Assembly: GCA_963776505.1 (NCBI GenBank)
Contig: CAVZNH010000063.1
Span: 1 to 64,000 of the forward strand
Length of the DNA stretch: 64,000 nt
Direction: 5' to 3'
Source of the DNA: JAMXLO01 sp963776505
GTDB lineage: Bacteria; Pseudomonadota; Alphaproteobacteria; Acetobacterales; Acetobacteraceae
A model generated the notes under the pieces. The model had not been told where the DNA came from and did no database searches. It saw only the letters and a program-made list of their open reading frames with translations. How positions within the stretch are numbered: the first letter of the stretch is position 1; every line of letters begins with the position of its first letter. Both the position numbers and the translations under genes were made by a program. Shown here in pieces: positions 44,910-53,713 of the stretch.

Positions 44910-46011
44910 TTGAAACGCTTCCTCCAAATGCTGGCCCTGCTGACTGCCCTCGTGGCCGCTCTGCCGGCGCTGGCCCAGGTTCGCATCAAGGACATCGTCG
45001 GATGTGGAGGGCATCCGGGAGAACCAGCTCATCGGCTACGGCCTCGTGGTCGGGCTGAACAACACGGGCGACAAGCTGGACAACGCGGTGTTCACCCGCG
45101 AATCGCTGATCGGGATGCTGGAGCGGCTCGGCGTGAATACGCGGGACCAGGTTGCCAAGCTGTCCACCAAGAATATTGCCGCCGTCATGGTGACCGCCGA
45201 TCTGCCTGCCTTCGCGCGCAGCGGCAGTCGCATCGATGTGGCTGTCTCGGCGCTGGGCGACGCCACCAACCTGACCGGCGGCACCTTGCTGGTAACCCCG
45301 CTGCTCGCCGCTGACGGCGAGGTTTACGGCGTGGCCCAGGGCGCGCTCGCCACCGGTGCCATCGCCGCGCGTGGCGCTGCCAGTTCGGTGACCCGAGGCG
45401 TTCCCACCTCAGCGCGCATCGCCAACGGCGCCACAGTGGAGCGCGAGGTCGTGTATCACCTCGACAAGACCAACGCGCTCCGGCTCGGCCTGCGCAATCC
45501 GGACCTGACGACGGCGCGTCGCATCGCGACCGCTATCAACCAGGCGGTCGGCCCGGTTGCCAAGGCCACCGATCCGCGCACGGTGGCGCTCGACTTCGGC
45601 AACCGCGACCCGATCGAGACGCTCGCTGCGCTCGAGGACATTCGCGTCGAGCCCGATAGCCCCGCCATCGTGGTGATCGAGGAATCCAGTGGAACCATCG
45701 TGATGGGTGCCAACGTGCGGATCAGCACCGTGGCGATCGCCCAGGGCAACCTGACCATACGGGTGACTGAGACGCCGGAGGTGAGCCAGCCGGCGCCATT
45801 GTCCAACGGCACCACTGTCGTCGTGCCCCGAACCCAGGTCCAGGTTGACGACCAGCATGACCGCAAGCTCGGCATCCTGCCGGGCAGTGTGACCTTGCGC
45901 GACCTGGTGGCCAGCCTGAACGCGCTGGGCGTCGGGCCGCGCGATCTGATCAGCATCCTGCAGATGATCAAGGCCGCTGGCGCTCTGCAAGCCGACCTGG
46001 AGGTGCGCTGA
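44910..46011 (+). CDS. flgI: Flagellar P-ring protein FlgI (frameshifted)
   Basis: About 366 residues. Forms the P ring around the flagellar rod in the peptidoglycan layer. The start is TTG 44910, reading M-K-R-F then LQMLALLTALVAALPALAQV, a signal peptide; ATG 44928 is an alternative. RIKDIV is followed, after removing one apparent extra G near 45002, by DVEGIRENQLIGYGLVVGLN. Later hallmarks are GGTLLVTPLLAADGEVYGVA and LGVGPRDLISILQMIKAAGA. Its TGA shares a base with the flgJ ATG. Confidence 0.94.
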
Positions 46012-46298
46012 TGTCCGCGCAGATCCAGCCCACCGCCAGCAACCTACCGCCAGAGCGAACCGCCAAACTCTGGAAGGCAGCCCAGGACTTCGAGGCGATG
46101 GCCATCGGGCAGTTGCTGCAGCCGATCTTCGAGACCGTCGATACCGCGCATGGCGCGTTCGGTGGCGGCGCAGGAGAGGAAGCCTGGCGACCGATGCTGG
46201 TCGATGCCATCGGCAAGCAGATGGCGGCGAACGGCGGCATCGGCCTCGCCGTCCCGGTATTCAACGCGATGCTGCACGCACAGGAGCAACACGGATGA
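46011..46298 (+). CDS. flgJ: Rod-binding protein FlgJ (N-terminal type)
   Basis: 95 residues: the rod-capping/rod-binding domain only, without the muramidase domain found in gamma-proteobacterial FlgJ, as usual in alphaproteobacteria. Marks are AAQDFEAMAIGQLLQPIFET and GAGEEAWRPMLVDAIGKQMA. It follows flgI with a one-base overlap and overlaps the next gene by 4 bp. Confidence 0.92.
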   Translation: MSAQIQPTASNLPPERTAKLWKAAQDFEAMAIGQLLQPIFETVDTAHGAFGGGAGEEAWRPMLVDAIGKQMAANGGIGLAVPVFNAMLHAQEQHG

Positions 46299-46660
46299 TG
46301 AAGGATCTCGTTACCGCCGGAAATCTGCTGGCCGAGACATTGGAGGCGGAGAACGCGGCGCTCACCGTGCTCGACCTGCCGCGCGCCGGCGCGATGCTGG
46401 AACGCAAGCGGCGTTGCCTGGCAGACCTCGCGGCCGCGCAGAACGTGCCGGCGTCGCGCGACCCCGCCGAACGCGTGGCGCGGCGGCTGCAGGCGCTTGC
46501 GATCGAGAACAAACGTCTGCTCGAACGGGCAATCTGCGCGCAGGGGCGGGTGATCGGCGTGGTGGCCCGTGCCGCGGCGCCCGCGATGGCGCCTACCAGC
46601 TATGGCGCGGCGCGACCCGCGGGCCGGCCCGCCGCGCTCGCGCTATTGGCACGGGCCTGA
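46295..46660 (+). CDS. flgN: FlgN-like flagellar export chaperone
   Basis: 121 residues, helical. The N-terminal part VTAGNLLAETLEAENAALTV then MLERKRRCLADLAAAQ fits the FlgN-type chaperone helix, and the C-terminal tail is Ala/Arg-rich. The call rests on size, helical pattern and position after flgJ with a 4-bp overlap. FlgN chaperones the hook-associated proteins FlgK and FlgL. Confidence 0.6.
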   Translation: MMKDLVTAGNLLAETLEAENAALTVLDLPRAGAMLERKRRCLADLAAAQNVPASRDPAERVARRLQALAIENKRLLERAICAQGRVIGVVARAAAPAMAPTSYGAARPAGRPAALALLARA

Positions 46661-46698
46661 GCCTATCGGCCGTGTGGGCGGCGTGATACTGCCGAGGA

Positions 46699-47460
46699 AT
46701 GAATTCGCTGGCCCCGGACACTTGGCGCCGCCTGTTGCGACGTGCACCGGACGACCGCGCCCTGTCGCCGCTATATGGCCCGCTGCTGGCCTCACCCACC
46801 GCGCGCGACGGCTGCTACGTGCTTGGCCGGCTCGCGCAGTCCCTGGACGGCCGCATAGCCACTGTGAGCGGCGCTTCGCATTGGATCAGCGGCCAGCAGG
46901 ACATCGTCCATACGCATCGGCTCCGCGCCCTGTTTGACGCCGTGGTGATCGGCGCCGGCACGATCCGTGCGGACGATCCGCAACTGACCACCCGGGAGGT
47001 CGAGGGGCCGTCGCCGGTGCGCGTGGTCCTCGATACCAATCGCCGGCTGGATGCGCGCTATCGCGTATTCCGCGAGGGACCGGAAACCCTGCTGCTGTGT
47101 GCCGAAGACGCCTCAGGCCATGGTCGCGTTGGCCATGCACCGGTGCTCCGGCTGCCGCGTGCGCGCGAGGGGCTGGATATCGTCGCCGTGCTCGCGACGC
47201 TCGCTGAACGCGGACTGCGGCGCGTGTTCGTCGAGGGCGGCGGGATAACCGTGTCGCGCTTTCTGGCGGCCGGCGCGCTCGATCGGCTGCACGTCACGAT
47301 CGCGCCACTGCTGATCGGCTCCGGCATTCCGGCATTCACTCTCCCGCAGACGACAACGCTCACCGACGTGTTGCGATTTGACTGGTCGGTACATCGGATC
47401 GGCGCCGACCTGTTGGTCGATATCCCGCTGGCGCGCGCACGACCCGGCACGCGAGGATGA
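46699..47460 (+). CDS. RibD C-terminal-like NADPH reductase
   Basis: 253 residues, only the reductase half of RibD (no deaminase domain). Marks are GRLAQSLDGRIATVSGASHW, HTHRLRALFDAVVIGAGTIR followed by ADDPQLTTREV, and RRVFVEGGGITVSRFLAAGA. RibD-C enzymes reduce a ribose side chain in riboflavin synthesis or a dihydrofolate-like pterin. It starts a five-gene run whose members overlap or abut, which also includes a PTPS-like protein, so a pterin- or flavin-like substrate is plausible. Confidence 0.9.
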   Translation: MNSLAPDTWRRLLRRAPDDRALSPLYGPLLASPTARDGCYVLGRLAQSLDGRIATVSGASHWISGQQDIVHTHRLRALFDAVVIGAGTIRADDPQLTTREVEGPSPVRVVLDTNRRLDARYRVFREGPETLLLCAEDASGHGRVGHAPVLRLPRAREGLDIVAVLATLAERGLRRVFVEGGGITVSRFLAAGALDRLHVTIAPLLIGSGIPAFTLPQTTTLTDVLRFDWSVHRIGADLLVDIPLARARPGTRG

Positions 47461-48407
47461 CTGTCGCGCGTGCGTTCTGGACCATCGCTCCGGAGCGCGG
47501 CGAGCTTCGCAGCGAAGTCCTGGCCGCCGCTTCCGAGGATGTGCTGGTGCGCACATTGGCCAGCGGCATCTCACGCGGCACCGAGGCTCTGGTGTTCGCC
47601 GGCCGCGTCCCGCCGAGCCAGTATCAGGTGATGCGGGCTCCGCTCATGGGTGGCGACTTCCCGTTTCCGGTCAAATATGGCTACAGCGCGGTCGGCCAAT
47701 CGACGGATGGCGCGCGTGTCTTCGTGCTGCATCCTCATCAGGACATTTTCCTCGCGCCGGCCGCGATGTGCGTCGCCGTGCCCGACAGTGTGCCCACTCA
47801 CCGCGCAGTGCTTGCCGCCAACATGGAGACGGCACTCAACGTGATCTGGGATGCCGCACCGCTTGCCGGCGAGCGCATGCTGGTGATCGGTGCCGGGGTC
47901 GTCGGTCTGCTGACTGCATCACTGCTGGCACGCATTCCCGCCGCTCGCGTCACCGTGGTGGACATCGACCGCGGCCGCGAGCCTCTGGCGCGACACTTCG
48001 GCTGCGGCTTCGCAACACCAGCCGAGGCGCCAGCCGAACAGGAGCTTATCGTTCATGCCTCGGCCAGCGAGACGGGGCTGCGTCTAGCGCTGGACAGGGC
48101 CGCCTTCGAGGCGCGCATCGTGGAGGCAAGCTGGTTCGGCGATCGCGCGCCATCGGTGCCACTCGGCGAGGCGTTTCACGCACGGCGGCTGCGGCTGATC
48201 GCGACGCAGGTCGGGACGGTCGCGACACCGATGCGCGGCCGGCGCAGTCATGGCGAGCGTCTGGCCTTGGCGCTCGAATTGCTGACCGATGCCCGATACG
48301 ATGCGCTACTCGATGGTCCGACGCGCTTCGAGGATATGCCGGAAGCCATGCCGCGCATCCTCGCGCCCGGCGGGCTGTGCCACGTCATCACCTACGGGAC
48401 GAAGTGA
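47457..48407 (+). CDS. MDR-family dehydrogenase without zinc ligands
   Basis: 316 residues. Overlaps the RibD gene by 4 bp. The Rossmann core is RMLVIGAGVVGLLTASLLAR with DIDRGREPLARHFG. The N-terminal half has SGISRGTEALVFAGRVPPSQ and GGDFPFPVKYGYSAVG but no catalytic Cys/His zinc set. It is often auto-named zinc-binding alcohol dehydrogenase. In this cluster it probably oxidises or reduces a side chain of a biosynthetic intermediate. Confidence 0.85.
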   Translation: MTVARAFWTIAPERGELRSEVLAAASEDVLVRTLASGISRGTEALVFAGRVPPSQYQVMRAPLMGGDFPFPVKYGYSAVGQSTDGARVFVLHPHQDIFLAPAAMCVAVPDSVPTHRAVLAANMETALNVIWDAAPLAGERMLVIGAGVVGLLTASLLARIPAARVTVVDIDRGREPLARHFGCGFATPAEAPAEQELIVHASASETGLRLALDRAAFEARIVEASWFGDRAPSVPLGEAFHARRLRLIATQVGTVATPMRGRRSHGERLALALELLTDARYDALLDGPTRFEDMPEAMPRILAPGGLCHVITYGTK

Positions 48408-48809
48408 ATGTTCAGCCTCACCGTCTGCGACCACATCATGATCGCCCACAGTTTTCGCGGCGAGGAATTCGGTCCCGCGCAGAACCTGCACGGCGCCACC
48501 TTCGTGGTGGAGGCGGAGTTCGGTGCAGAAAAACTCGACCATCTGCAGCTTCTGGTCGATATCGGCTTGGCGAAGACCGAGCTGCGCCGCGTGCTCGATG
48601 CGCTCGACTACAGCAACCTGGACAACAATCCCGCTTTCACCGGCATCAACACGACGACGGAATACGTTGCGTTCCACATCCATGGTCTGCTCGCCGCCGC
48701 CTGCCGAGACGGGCGCCTCGGCGAGGGCGGTCGCGCGGTGACCAGGCTGAAGATACTGCTGCGCGAGAGCCCGAACGCCTGGGCGGCCTACGACGGGCCG
48801 ATTGCCTGA
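48408..48809 (+). CDS. Divergent PTPS/QueD-like protein lacking the usual zinc ligand and cysteine
   Basis: 133 residues, T-fold. The first zinc His is kept in HIMIAHSFRGEEFG. The usual C-x-x-x-H-G-H-N-Y motif reads PAQNLHGATF, so one ligand His is Ala and the Cys is absent. Other family marks are LLVDIGLAKTELRRVLDALD, YSNLDNNPAFTGINTTTEYV and LKILLRESPNAWAAY. It follows the MDR gene directly. A modified tetrahydropterin or other bicyclic substrate is likely, but normal 6-pyruvoyl or 6-carboxy-tetrahydropterin synthesis is doubtful. Confidence 0.85.
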   Translation: MFSLTVCDHIMIAHSFRGEEFGPAQNLHGATFVVEAEFGAEKLDHLQLLVDIGLAKTELRRVLDALDYSNLDNNPAFTGINTTTEYVAFHIHGLLAAACRDGRLGEGGRAVTRLKILLRESPNAWAAYDGPIA

Positions 48810-49847
48810 TGCATCTCTCGCTCATCGTGCCTGCGCCATTCGACGCGGTGTCCGGCGGCTATGCCTATGACCGCCGCATCGTCGCTGGGCTGCGCGAGGC
48901 TGGGCACACGGTGCGGGTGGTGGAACTCGCGGGCACACATCCGCTGACAGACGCGACGGCGCGCGATGCAGCTCGGGAGGCATGGCACAGCATCCCCCAT
49001 GGTTCGCGGCCGATCATCGATGGCCTCGCGCTGCCGGCATTCGTCGGCCTGGATGATGCACTGACGAGGCGCGATACGATCGGCTTGATCCATCACCCGA
49101 CTGCCCTGGAGACGGGCTTCGCTGAAGGCGAACGCACCGCGCTGCTTGGCATCGAAAAACGCCTGCTGCCCAGGCTGGGGCGGATCATCGTGACCAGCGA
49201 GCCGACCGCCGAACGGCTCGCTCGCGGATTTCGGCGTCGATCGCGACCGCATCAGCGTCGTGGTCCCCGGCACAGACGATGCGGCACGCAGCACGGGATC
49301 TGGTGGCCCGACCTGCCGCATCATCTCGATCGGCACGCTGGTGCCGCGCAAAGGGCATGATGTGCTGCTGCGGGCTGTCGCGCGGCTGTTCGATCTCGAC
49401 TGGCAACTCACCATCGTCGGTTCGCCGGAACGCGATCCGGTGCACGCCCGCTCGCTTGTGGCGCTGGCCGAAGAGTTGGGCATCGCACGGCGGGTGCGCT
49501 TTGCGGGCGAAGTGGTGGATGACGCGCTCGAAGCGCTGTGGCGCGAGGCCGATCTGTTCGCGCTGGCGACGCATTGGGAAGGCTACGGCATGGTGATCGC
49601 CGAAGCGTTGAAGCGTGGCGTTCCGGTGGCGGTGAGTGCCGGTGGTGCGGCGGGCAATCTGGTGACGGCCGAGTCCGGCGTGGTGCTGCCAGTCGGCGAT
49701 CACAACAACCTGTCCAAGGCACTGCGACGGATGATCTTCGGGACAGCGTTGCGTCGCGAGATGGCAGAGGCCGCGTGGCAGGTTGGCCAGACGCTGCCGA
49801 GCTGGCACACGCAGGTGACGGCATTCGCGGAGGCGCTGGAGGGGTGA
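48809..49847 (+). CDS. GT4-family glycosyltransferase (frameshifted)
   Basis: About 346 residues. ATG in a TGATG overlap with the PTPS-like gene. The N-terminal GT-B half has SLIVPAPFDAVSGGYAYDRR; the C-terminal half has SIGTLVPRKGHDVLLRAVAR and the E-x7-E region HWEGYGMVIAEALKRGVPVA. A shift near 49222 separates the halves; correction gives LADFGVDRDRISVVVPGTDD. Retaining GT4 transferases move a sugar from a nucleotide sugar. Acceptor presumably the pterin-like product of the preceding genes. Confidence 0.88.
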
Positions 49848-50677
49848 CAGATCGGTTCGCCGCAGATTGGCTGGCACTGCGGGAACCGTTCGATCTTTCC
49901 GCGCGGAGCGTTGCGTTGGCGCGGCGGCTTGCGGATCGGCTGCCCAGGCGGCCGCGCCTGATGGATCTTGGTGCAGGCACTGGCAGTATGTTTCGCTTCC
50001 TGGCACCGATCATCGGACGCGGCCAGGACTGGATCCTGGTCGATGCCGACGCCGCGCTGCTGGATGATGCGTTCGGCCGTACCGCGGCGTGGGCGCGACG
50101 GCACCATTTCGCCGCGACCGCCGAGGGCGAAGAACTGCTGGTGTCCACGCCGCATGGTTTGTGGCGGATGAAGGCGGTGGTGCGCGATCTCGCCACCCTG
50201 TCAGCGTCGTGCTGCACCGATGCTGATGCGGTCGTGTGTTCCGCGCTGCTCGATCTGGTCTCGGCGTCATGGCTTTCGCGGTTGCGCGGCAAGCTGGCTG
50301 TGCCCCTCCTGGCCTGCCTCACCGTCGATGGGCGTGACGTTTGGCGACCACACCATCCATCCGACGCATTGGTGCTCTCGGCCTTCCGGCGTGACATGCG
50401 ACGCGACAAGGGCTTTGGTCCTGCGCTTGGCACATCCGCATCCGGCGCACTTGCTGCGACGTCATCGGCCCCCTCCGACTGGTACGTTCCGCGCACCGCG
50501 CTCAGCATGCAGCGCGCACTGATCGACGGCACAGCCGATGCCGCGCGCAACGCACGACCGGCGCGAGCAGCCGCCATAACCGCGTGGCAGGAGGCGCGAT
50601 TGCGCCAGGCACTGCGTGGCAGGCTTGCCATAACCATAGGCCACCGCGACATACTGGCATTGCCACCGGGAGGATGA
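49844..50677 (+). CDS. SAM-dependent methyltransferase
   Basis: 277 residues from GTG 49844, which overlaps the glycosyltransferase stop by 4 bp. SAM motif I is RLMDLGAGTGSMFRFLAP and motif II DWILVDADAALLDDAFG. Later parts include ADAVVCSALLDLVSASWLSR and VPLLACLTVDGRDVWRPHHP. It is a class I fold, last gene of the tightly overlapped run. The methyl acceptor is unknown. Confidence 0.85.
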   Translation: MTDRFAADWLALREPFDLSARSVALARRLADRLPRRPRLMDLGAGTGSMFRFLAPIIGRGQDWILVDADAALLDDAFGRTAAWARRHHFAATAEGEELLVSTPHGLWRMKAVVRDLATLSASCCTDADAVVCSALLDLVSASWLSRLRGKLAVPLLACLTVDGRDVWRPHHPSDALVLSAFRRDMRRDKGFGPALGTSASGALAATSSAPSDWYVPRTALSMQRALIDGTADAARNARPARAAAITAWQEARLRQALRGRLAITIGHRDILALPPGG

Positions 50678-50681
50678 GGCC

Positions 50682-51945
50682 ATGCTGCTGGGCGCGATCG
50701 CCGACGACTTCACCGGCGCAACCGATCTCTGCTCGATGCTGGTGCGTGGTGGCATGCGCACCGTGCAGCTCATCGGCGTGCCAGACCCGGCGGACCCCAC
50801 GCCCGATGCCGATGCCGTGGTTGTGGCACTCAAATCGCGCACCGCGCCGGTGCGGCAGGCGGTGGATGAGAGCCTCGCGGCACTTGCCTGGCTGCGCACG
50901 GCAGGCTGCCGACAGTTCTTCTTCAAGTACTGCTCGACCTTCGATTCCACCGACGCAGGCAACATCGGTCCCGTTGCCGATGCGCTGATAGCTGCTCTCG
51001 GCTGCGGCTTTGCGCTCGCCTGCCCGGCGTTCCCTGCCAATGCGCGCAGTGTGTACCAAGGCCATCTGTTTGTCGGCGGCTGCGCTGCTGAACGAGAGCG
51101 GCATGGAGCATCATCCGCTGACGCCGATGACCGATGCCAACCTGGTGCGCGTGCTGTCGCGGCAGACCGATGGCACGGTAGGCCTGGTGCCGTACGCTAC
51201 TGTCGAACAGGGGCCGATAGCGATCCGCGCGGCGATGACGGCGCTGAAGGAGCAGGGGCGCCGCTATGCCATCGTCGATGCGGTCAGTGACACGCATCTC
51301 GCGGCAATAGGAGAGGCGGCGGAACATCATGCGCTGATTACCGGCGGTTCCGGCGTCGCGATGGGGCTGCCGGACAACTTCCGTCGCGGCGGCATGCTGG
51401 CGGAGCGCGATGCCACCGCGCTGCCCGCGCTTTCGGGCCACGCCGCGGTCATCGCGGGCTCTTGTTCGCGCGCCACCCTCGCTCAGGTTGGCATGGCACG
51501 AGAGGTGGTGCCGGTGCTGCAGCTTGATCCGATCGCGCAGCCCGACATCGAGCGCATGGTCGCGAGCGCGCGCGAGTGGGTGGCAGACAAACTCGGCACC
51601 ACGCCGATCGTGATTGCTGCATCAGCACCACCCGACAAGGTGACGGCGTTGCAGCAGGTGCTCGGGCGCGATGCCGCAGGTGCTCTGATCGAGCAAACTT
51701 TGGCGCTGATCGCCGAGGACCTCGTGGCGCGCGGCGTGCGGCGGCTTGTCGTCGCGGGTGGTGAAACGGCTGGCGCGGTGGTCTCGCGTCTTGGCGTGCG
51801 CCGCCTGCGAATTGGCGGCGAGATCGATCCAGGCGTGCCATGGACCTATGCCGAGGGCGGCGCGACACCGTTGCTGCTGGCCCTGAAGTCGGGAAACTTT
51901 GGCGCGCGCGACTTCTTCATCAAGGCGTTCGAGGCGCTGCCATGA
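50682..51945 (+). CDS. otnK: Four-carbon acid sugar kinase (3-oxo-tetronate kinase, OtnK; frameshifted)
   Basis: About 421 residues. N-terminal AIADDFTGATDLCSMLVRGG is the hallmark of this kinase family (formerly DUF1537). The catalytic C-terminal part ends with VVAGGETAGAVVSRLGVRRL. A shift near 51080 separates VYQGHLFVGG from ALLNESGMEHHPLTPMTD. It phosphorylates 3-oxo-tetronate at O4, and OtnC downstream then decarboxylates the product. It starts 4 bp after the methyltransferase stop. Confidence 0.9.
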
Positions 51946-52026
51946 TGGCTTGGTCTGGCCTTTTAGGCGCCATCCCAAGGTCACAGCACTGAGATCGGGA
52001 GGCGGGTCGGTCTCTCTTTCGTCTCC

Positions 52027-52089
52027 GCCATCCACGACTTTGTCTGATGCGGAAGTCGTGGATGGCCGGCACGGAGGCCGGCCATGACG
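52027..52089. repeat. Two-hairpin palindromic element (REP-like)
   Basis: Two adjacent inverted repeats. The first has perfect 14-bp arms: GCCATCCACGACTT at 52027-52040 and AAGTCGTGGATGGC at 52053-52066. The second has 7-bp arms, GGCCGGC at 52064-52070 and GCCGGCC at 52077-52083. The second arm of the first repeat merges into the start of the second. It ends in CATGACG. The wording resembles abundant extragenic palindromes of alphaproteobacteria built around a CCGGCCATGACG core. It lies between otnK and otnC. Confidence 0.7.
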
Positions 52090-52136
52090 ATAGAACGCAG
52101 CGCAACAGGAGGTCGGGCAGTCGCCCGAGATCACAC

Positions 52137-52769
52137 ATGACCGAGGACAATACCCGCCAATTACTGGTTGAACTCGCCGAAAGCCTGTTTGCGCGCGGCT
52201 TCTCGGTCGGCAGCGCCGGCAATATCAGCGCACGGCTGCCCGACGGGTATCTGATCACGCCGACCAACTCGAGCCTTGGTCGGCTCGATCCAGCGCGGCT
52301 GTCGCGACTGGACTCCGACTTCCGGCATGTCGGCGGCGACAAGCCGTCGAAGGAGGTGTTCATGCACCGCGCCTTCTACCGCGCGCGTCAGGATGCCGGT
52401 GCGGTCGTGCATCTGCACTCCACGATGGCGACCGCGGTCGCCTGCCTGCCCGATGTCGATGTGGCCAATCCGATCCCGCCATTGACGCCGTATTTCGTCA
52501 TGCGGGTCGGGCGCAGCATGCCGATCGTCGAGTACTACCGGCCAGGCGATGCGGCGATGGAACCGGCAATCAACGCGGCGGCAGGCGATGCACGGGCGGT
52601 GTTGCTGGCCAATCATGGTCCGGTGGTGTCGGGCAAGACGCTGACCGATGCGGTCTATGCGGCGGAAGAGCTGGAAGAGGCGGCGAAGCTGTATTTGCTG
52701 CTGCGCGGCACGACGCCACGGCTGCTGAATGGGCAGCAGGTGGACGATCTGCTGACGACGTTCGGATAA
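52137..52769 (+). CDS. otnC: 3-oxo-tetronate 4-phosphate decarboxylase OtnC (class II aldolase family)
   Basis: 210 residues from ATG 52137. Class II aldolase/adducin fold with zinc His residues in GAVVHLHSTMATAVACLP (H-x-H) and VLLANHGPVVSGKTLTDA. The N-terminus FSVGSAGNISARLPDGYLIT is typical. OtnC decarboxylates 3-oxo-tetronate 4-phosphate to dihydroxyacetone phosphate. It follows otnK after about 190 bases that hold a palindromic element. Confidence 0.92.
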   Translation: MTEDNTRQLLVELAESLFARGFSVGSAGNISARLPDGYLITPTNSSLGRLDPARLSRLDSDFRHVGGDKPSKEVFMHRAFYRARQDAGAVVHLHSTMATAVACLPDVDVANPIPPLTPYFVMRVGRSMPIVEYYRPGDAAMEPAINAAAGDARAVLLANHGPVVSGKTLTDAVYAAEELEEAAKLYLLLRGTTPRLLNGQQVDDLLTTFG

Positions 52770-52770
52770 G

Positions 52771-52793
52771 AAAAAGGGCGCCCGAAGGCGCCC
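52771..52793 (-). terminator. Rho-independent terminator of the histone H1-like gene
   Basis: On the minus strand, stem GGGCGCC / GGCGCCC (7 bp) with a four-base TTCG loop, followed directly by five T residues. It lies about 47 bp past the stop of the histone-like gene, exactly where a terminator would be expected. On the plus strand it lies immediately after otnC but lacks the T run. Confidence 0.8.
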
Positions 52794-52839
52794 CGTGATC
52801 CGTACCGGCTCCACGATGGGAGCCGGCCACGGCGTAATC

Positions 52840-53184
52840 TCAGTTCATCGGATCCGAGCCGCTCGATGGCATCGAGTTGGCTGCAGGAGCCGCAGCAGCA
52901 GCGGCTTTCTTGCGTCCGCCGCCCTTCTTTCTAGCCGCTGCCTTCTTGCGCCCGCCCTTCTTCGCAGCGGCCTTCTTCTTCGCTCCAGTCTTGCGGCCGA
53001 CCTTCTTCGCGGCGGTCTTCTTGCGGCCTACGGCCTTCTTCTTCGGGGCGGCCTTGCGTCCGGCCTTCTTCGGCGCGGCCTTGCGTCCGCCCTTCTTCGC
53101 TGCGGCCTTCTTACGGCCGCCCGCCCGCATCGCCAGCGCCTGTGCGCGTGGCTGCTCGGTGGTCGGGGTTTCTTCGTTGCTCAC
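52840..53184 (-). CDS. Histone H1-like DNA-binding protein
   Basis: 114 residues. After a short acidic N-terminus (SNEETPTTEQPRAQALAM) the protein is a run of Lys/Ala/Arg/Gly repeats (KKAAAKKGGRKAAPKK type) ending with a neutral tail (AAAPAANSMPSSGSDPMN). Composition and repeat pattern match bacterial H1-like nucleoid proteins. Start GTG at 53184, preceded by AAGGAG. It has its own strong terminator. Repeats make its length evolutionarily flexible. Confidence 0.85.
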   Translation of the reverse strand: MSNEETPTTEQPRAQALAMRAGGRKKAAAKKGGRKAAPKKAGRKAAPKKKAVGRKKTAAKKVGRKTGAKKKAAAKKGGRKKAAARKKGGGRKKAAAAAAPAANSMPSSGSDPMN

Positions 53185-53656
53185 CTGTAGGAACTCCTTC
53201 TGGTGTCGTTGGTTTCTGTCGCGCGGTTAGGCTGCGGCCGAGTTAGCGACCGGTTCCGCACCAGGCCTGCCGCAGTTTGCGAACCGTGCAGACAGACCAG
53301 CTTCATCGGGCCGGCGATCCTGCGTGGGATGAGAAGTGCCACGCGCGCCAATGCCGCACGTCACTGGAAGCTCGACGAACCAGCCGGCGCAGGTCTGCGC
53401 CATCGTCTTCGTCGCCACCGCGATCCTGCATCGGACATCGATGCTCGATCGGCTGTGCTTCACCTGGACGAGACTGCGGTCAATGGACCGTCCTTCTGTT
53501 GTCATGCGCATTGCGTCGGCTCGTTACGAATCGAATGCATACGCACCGAATCCGCTATTCCTTGTCTCGCCCACCGCTGTCAACAAAAAGCAACCGTTTC
53601 GTCGCAAGTTCGATGAAAAAAGTGCGCTCGACGCGCAATACGATGCATCGATGTCA
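53185..53656. other. Long non-coding stretch between the histone-like gene and prpC
   Basis: About 470 bases with no convincing gene on either strand; the open frames here have no recognisable protein content. Base composition is more A/T-rich towards 53500-53660 than the genes around. It must carry the promoter of the histone-like gene, whose strong ribosome-binding site is at about 53193-53198. Confidence 0.5.
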
Positions 53657-53692
53657 CACAAAACCGCCGCGACAGCGATGTCGCGGCGGTTT
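53657..53692 (-). terminator. Rho-independent terminator of the prpD-prpC operon
   Basis: Perfect 14-bp inverted repeat AAACCGCCGCGACA / TGTCGCGGCGGTTT with a 4-base loop (53661-53692). On the minus strand it is followed by a short T-rich stretch (TTTTGTGTG). It lies about 20 bases beyond the prpC stop. Confidence 0.8.
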
Positions 53693-53713
53693 ACTTGGAC
53701 GAATGCGAATCGC

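Noticed and set aside
53185..53656. Small genes in the gap upstream of the histone-like gene
   Set aside because: Open frames there overlap each other in several phases and have no motif or ribosome-binding site.
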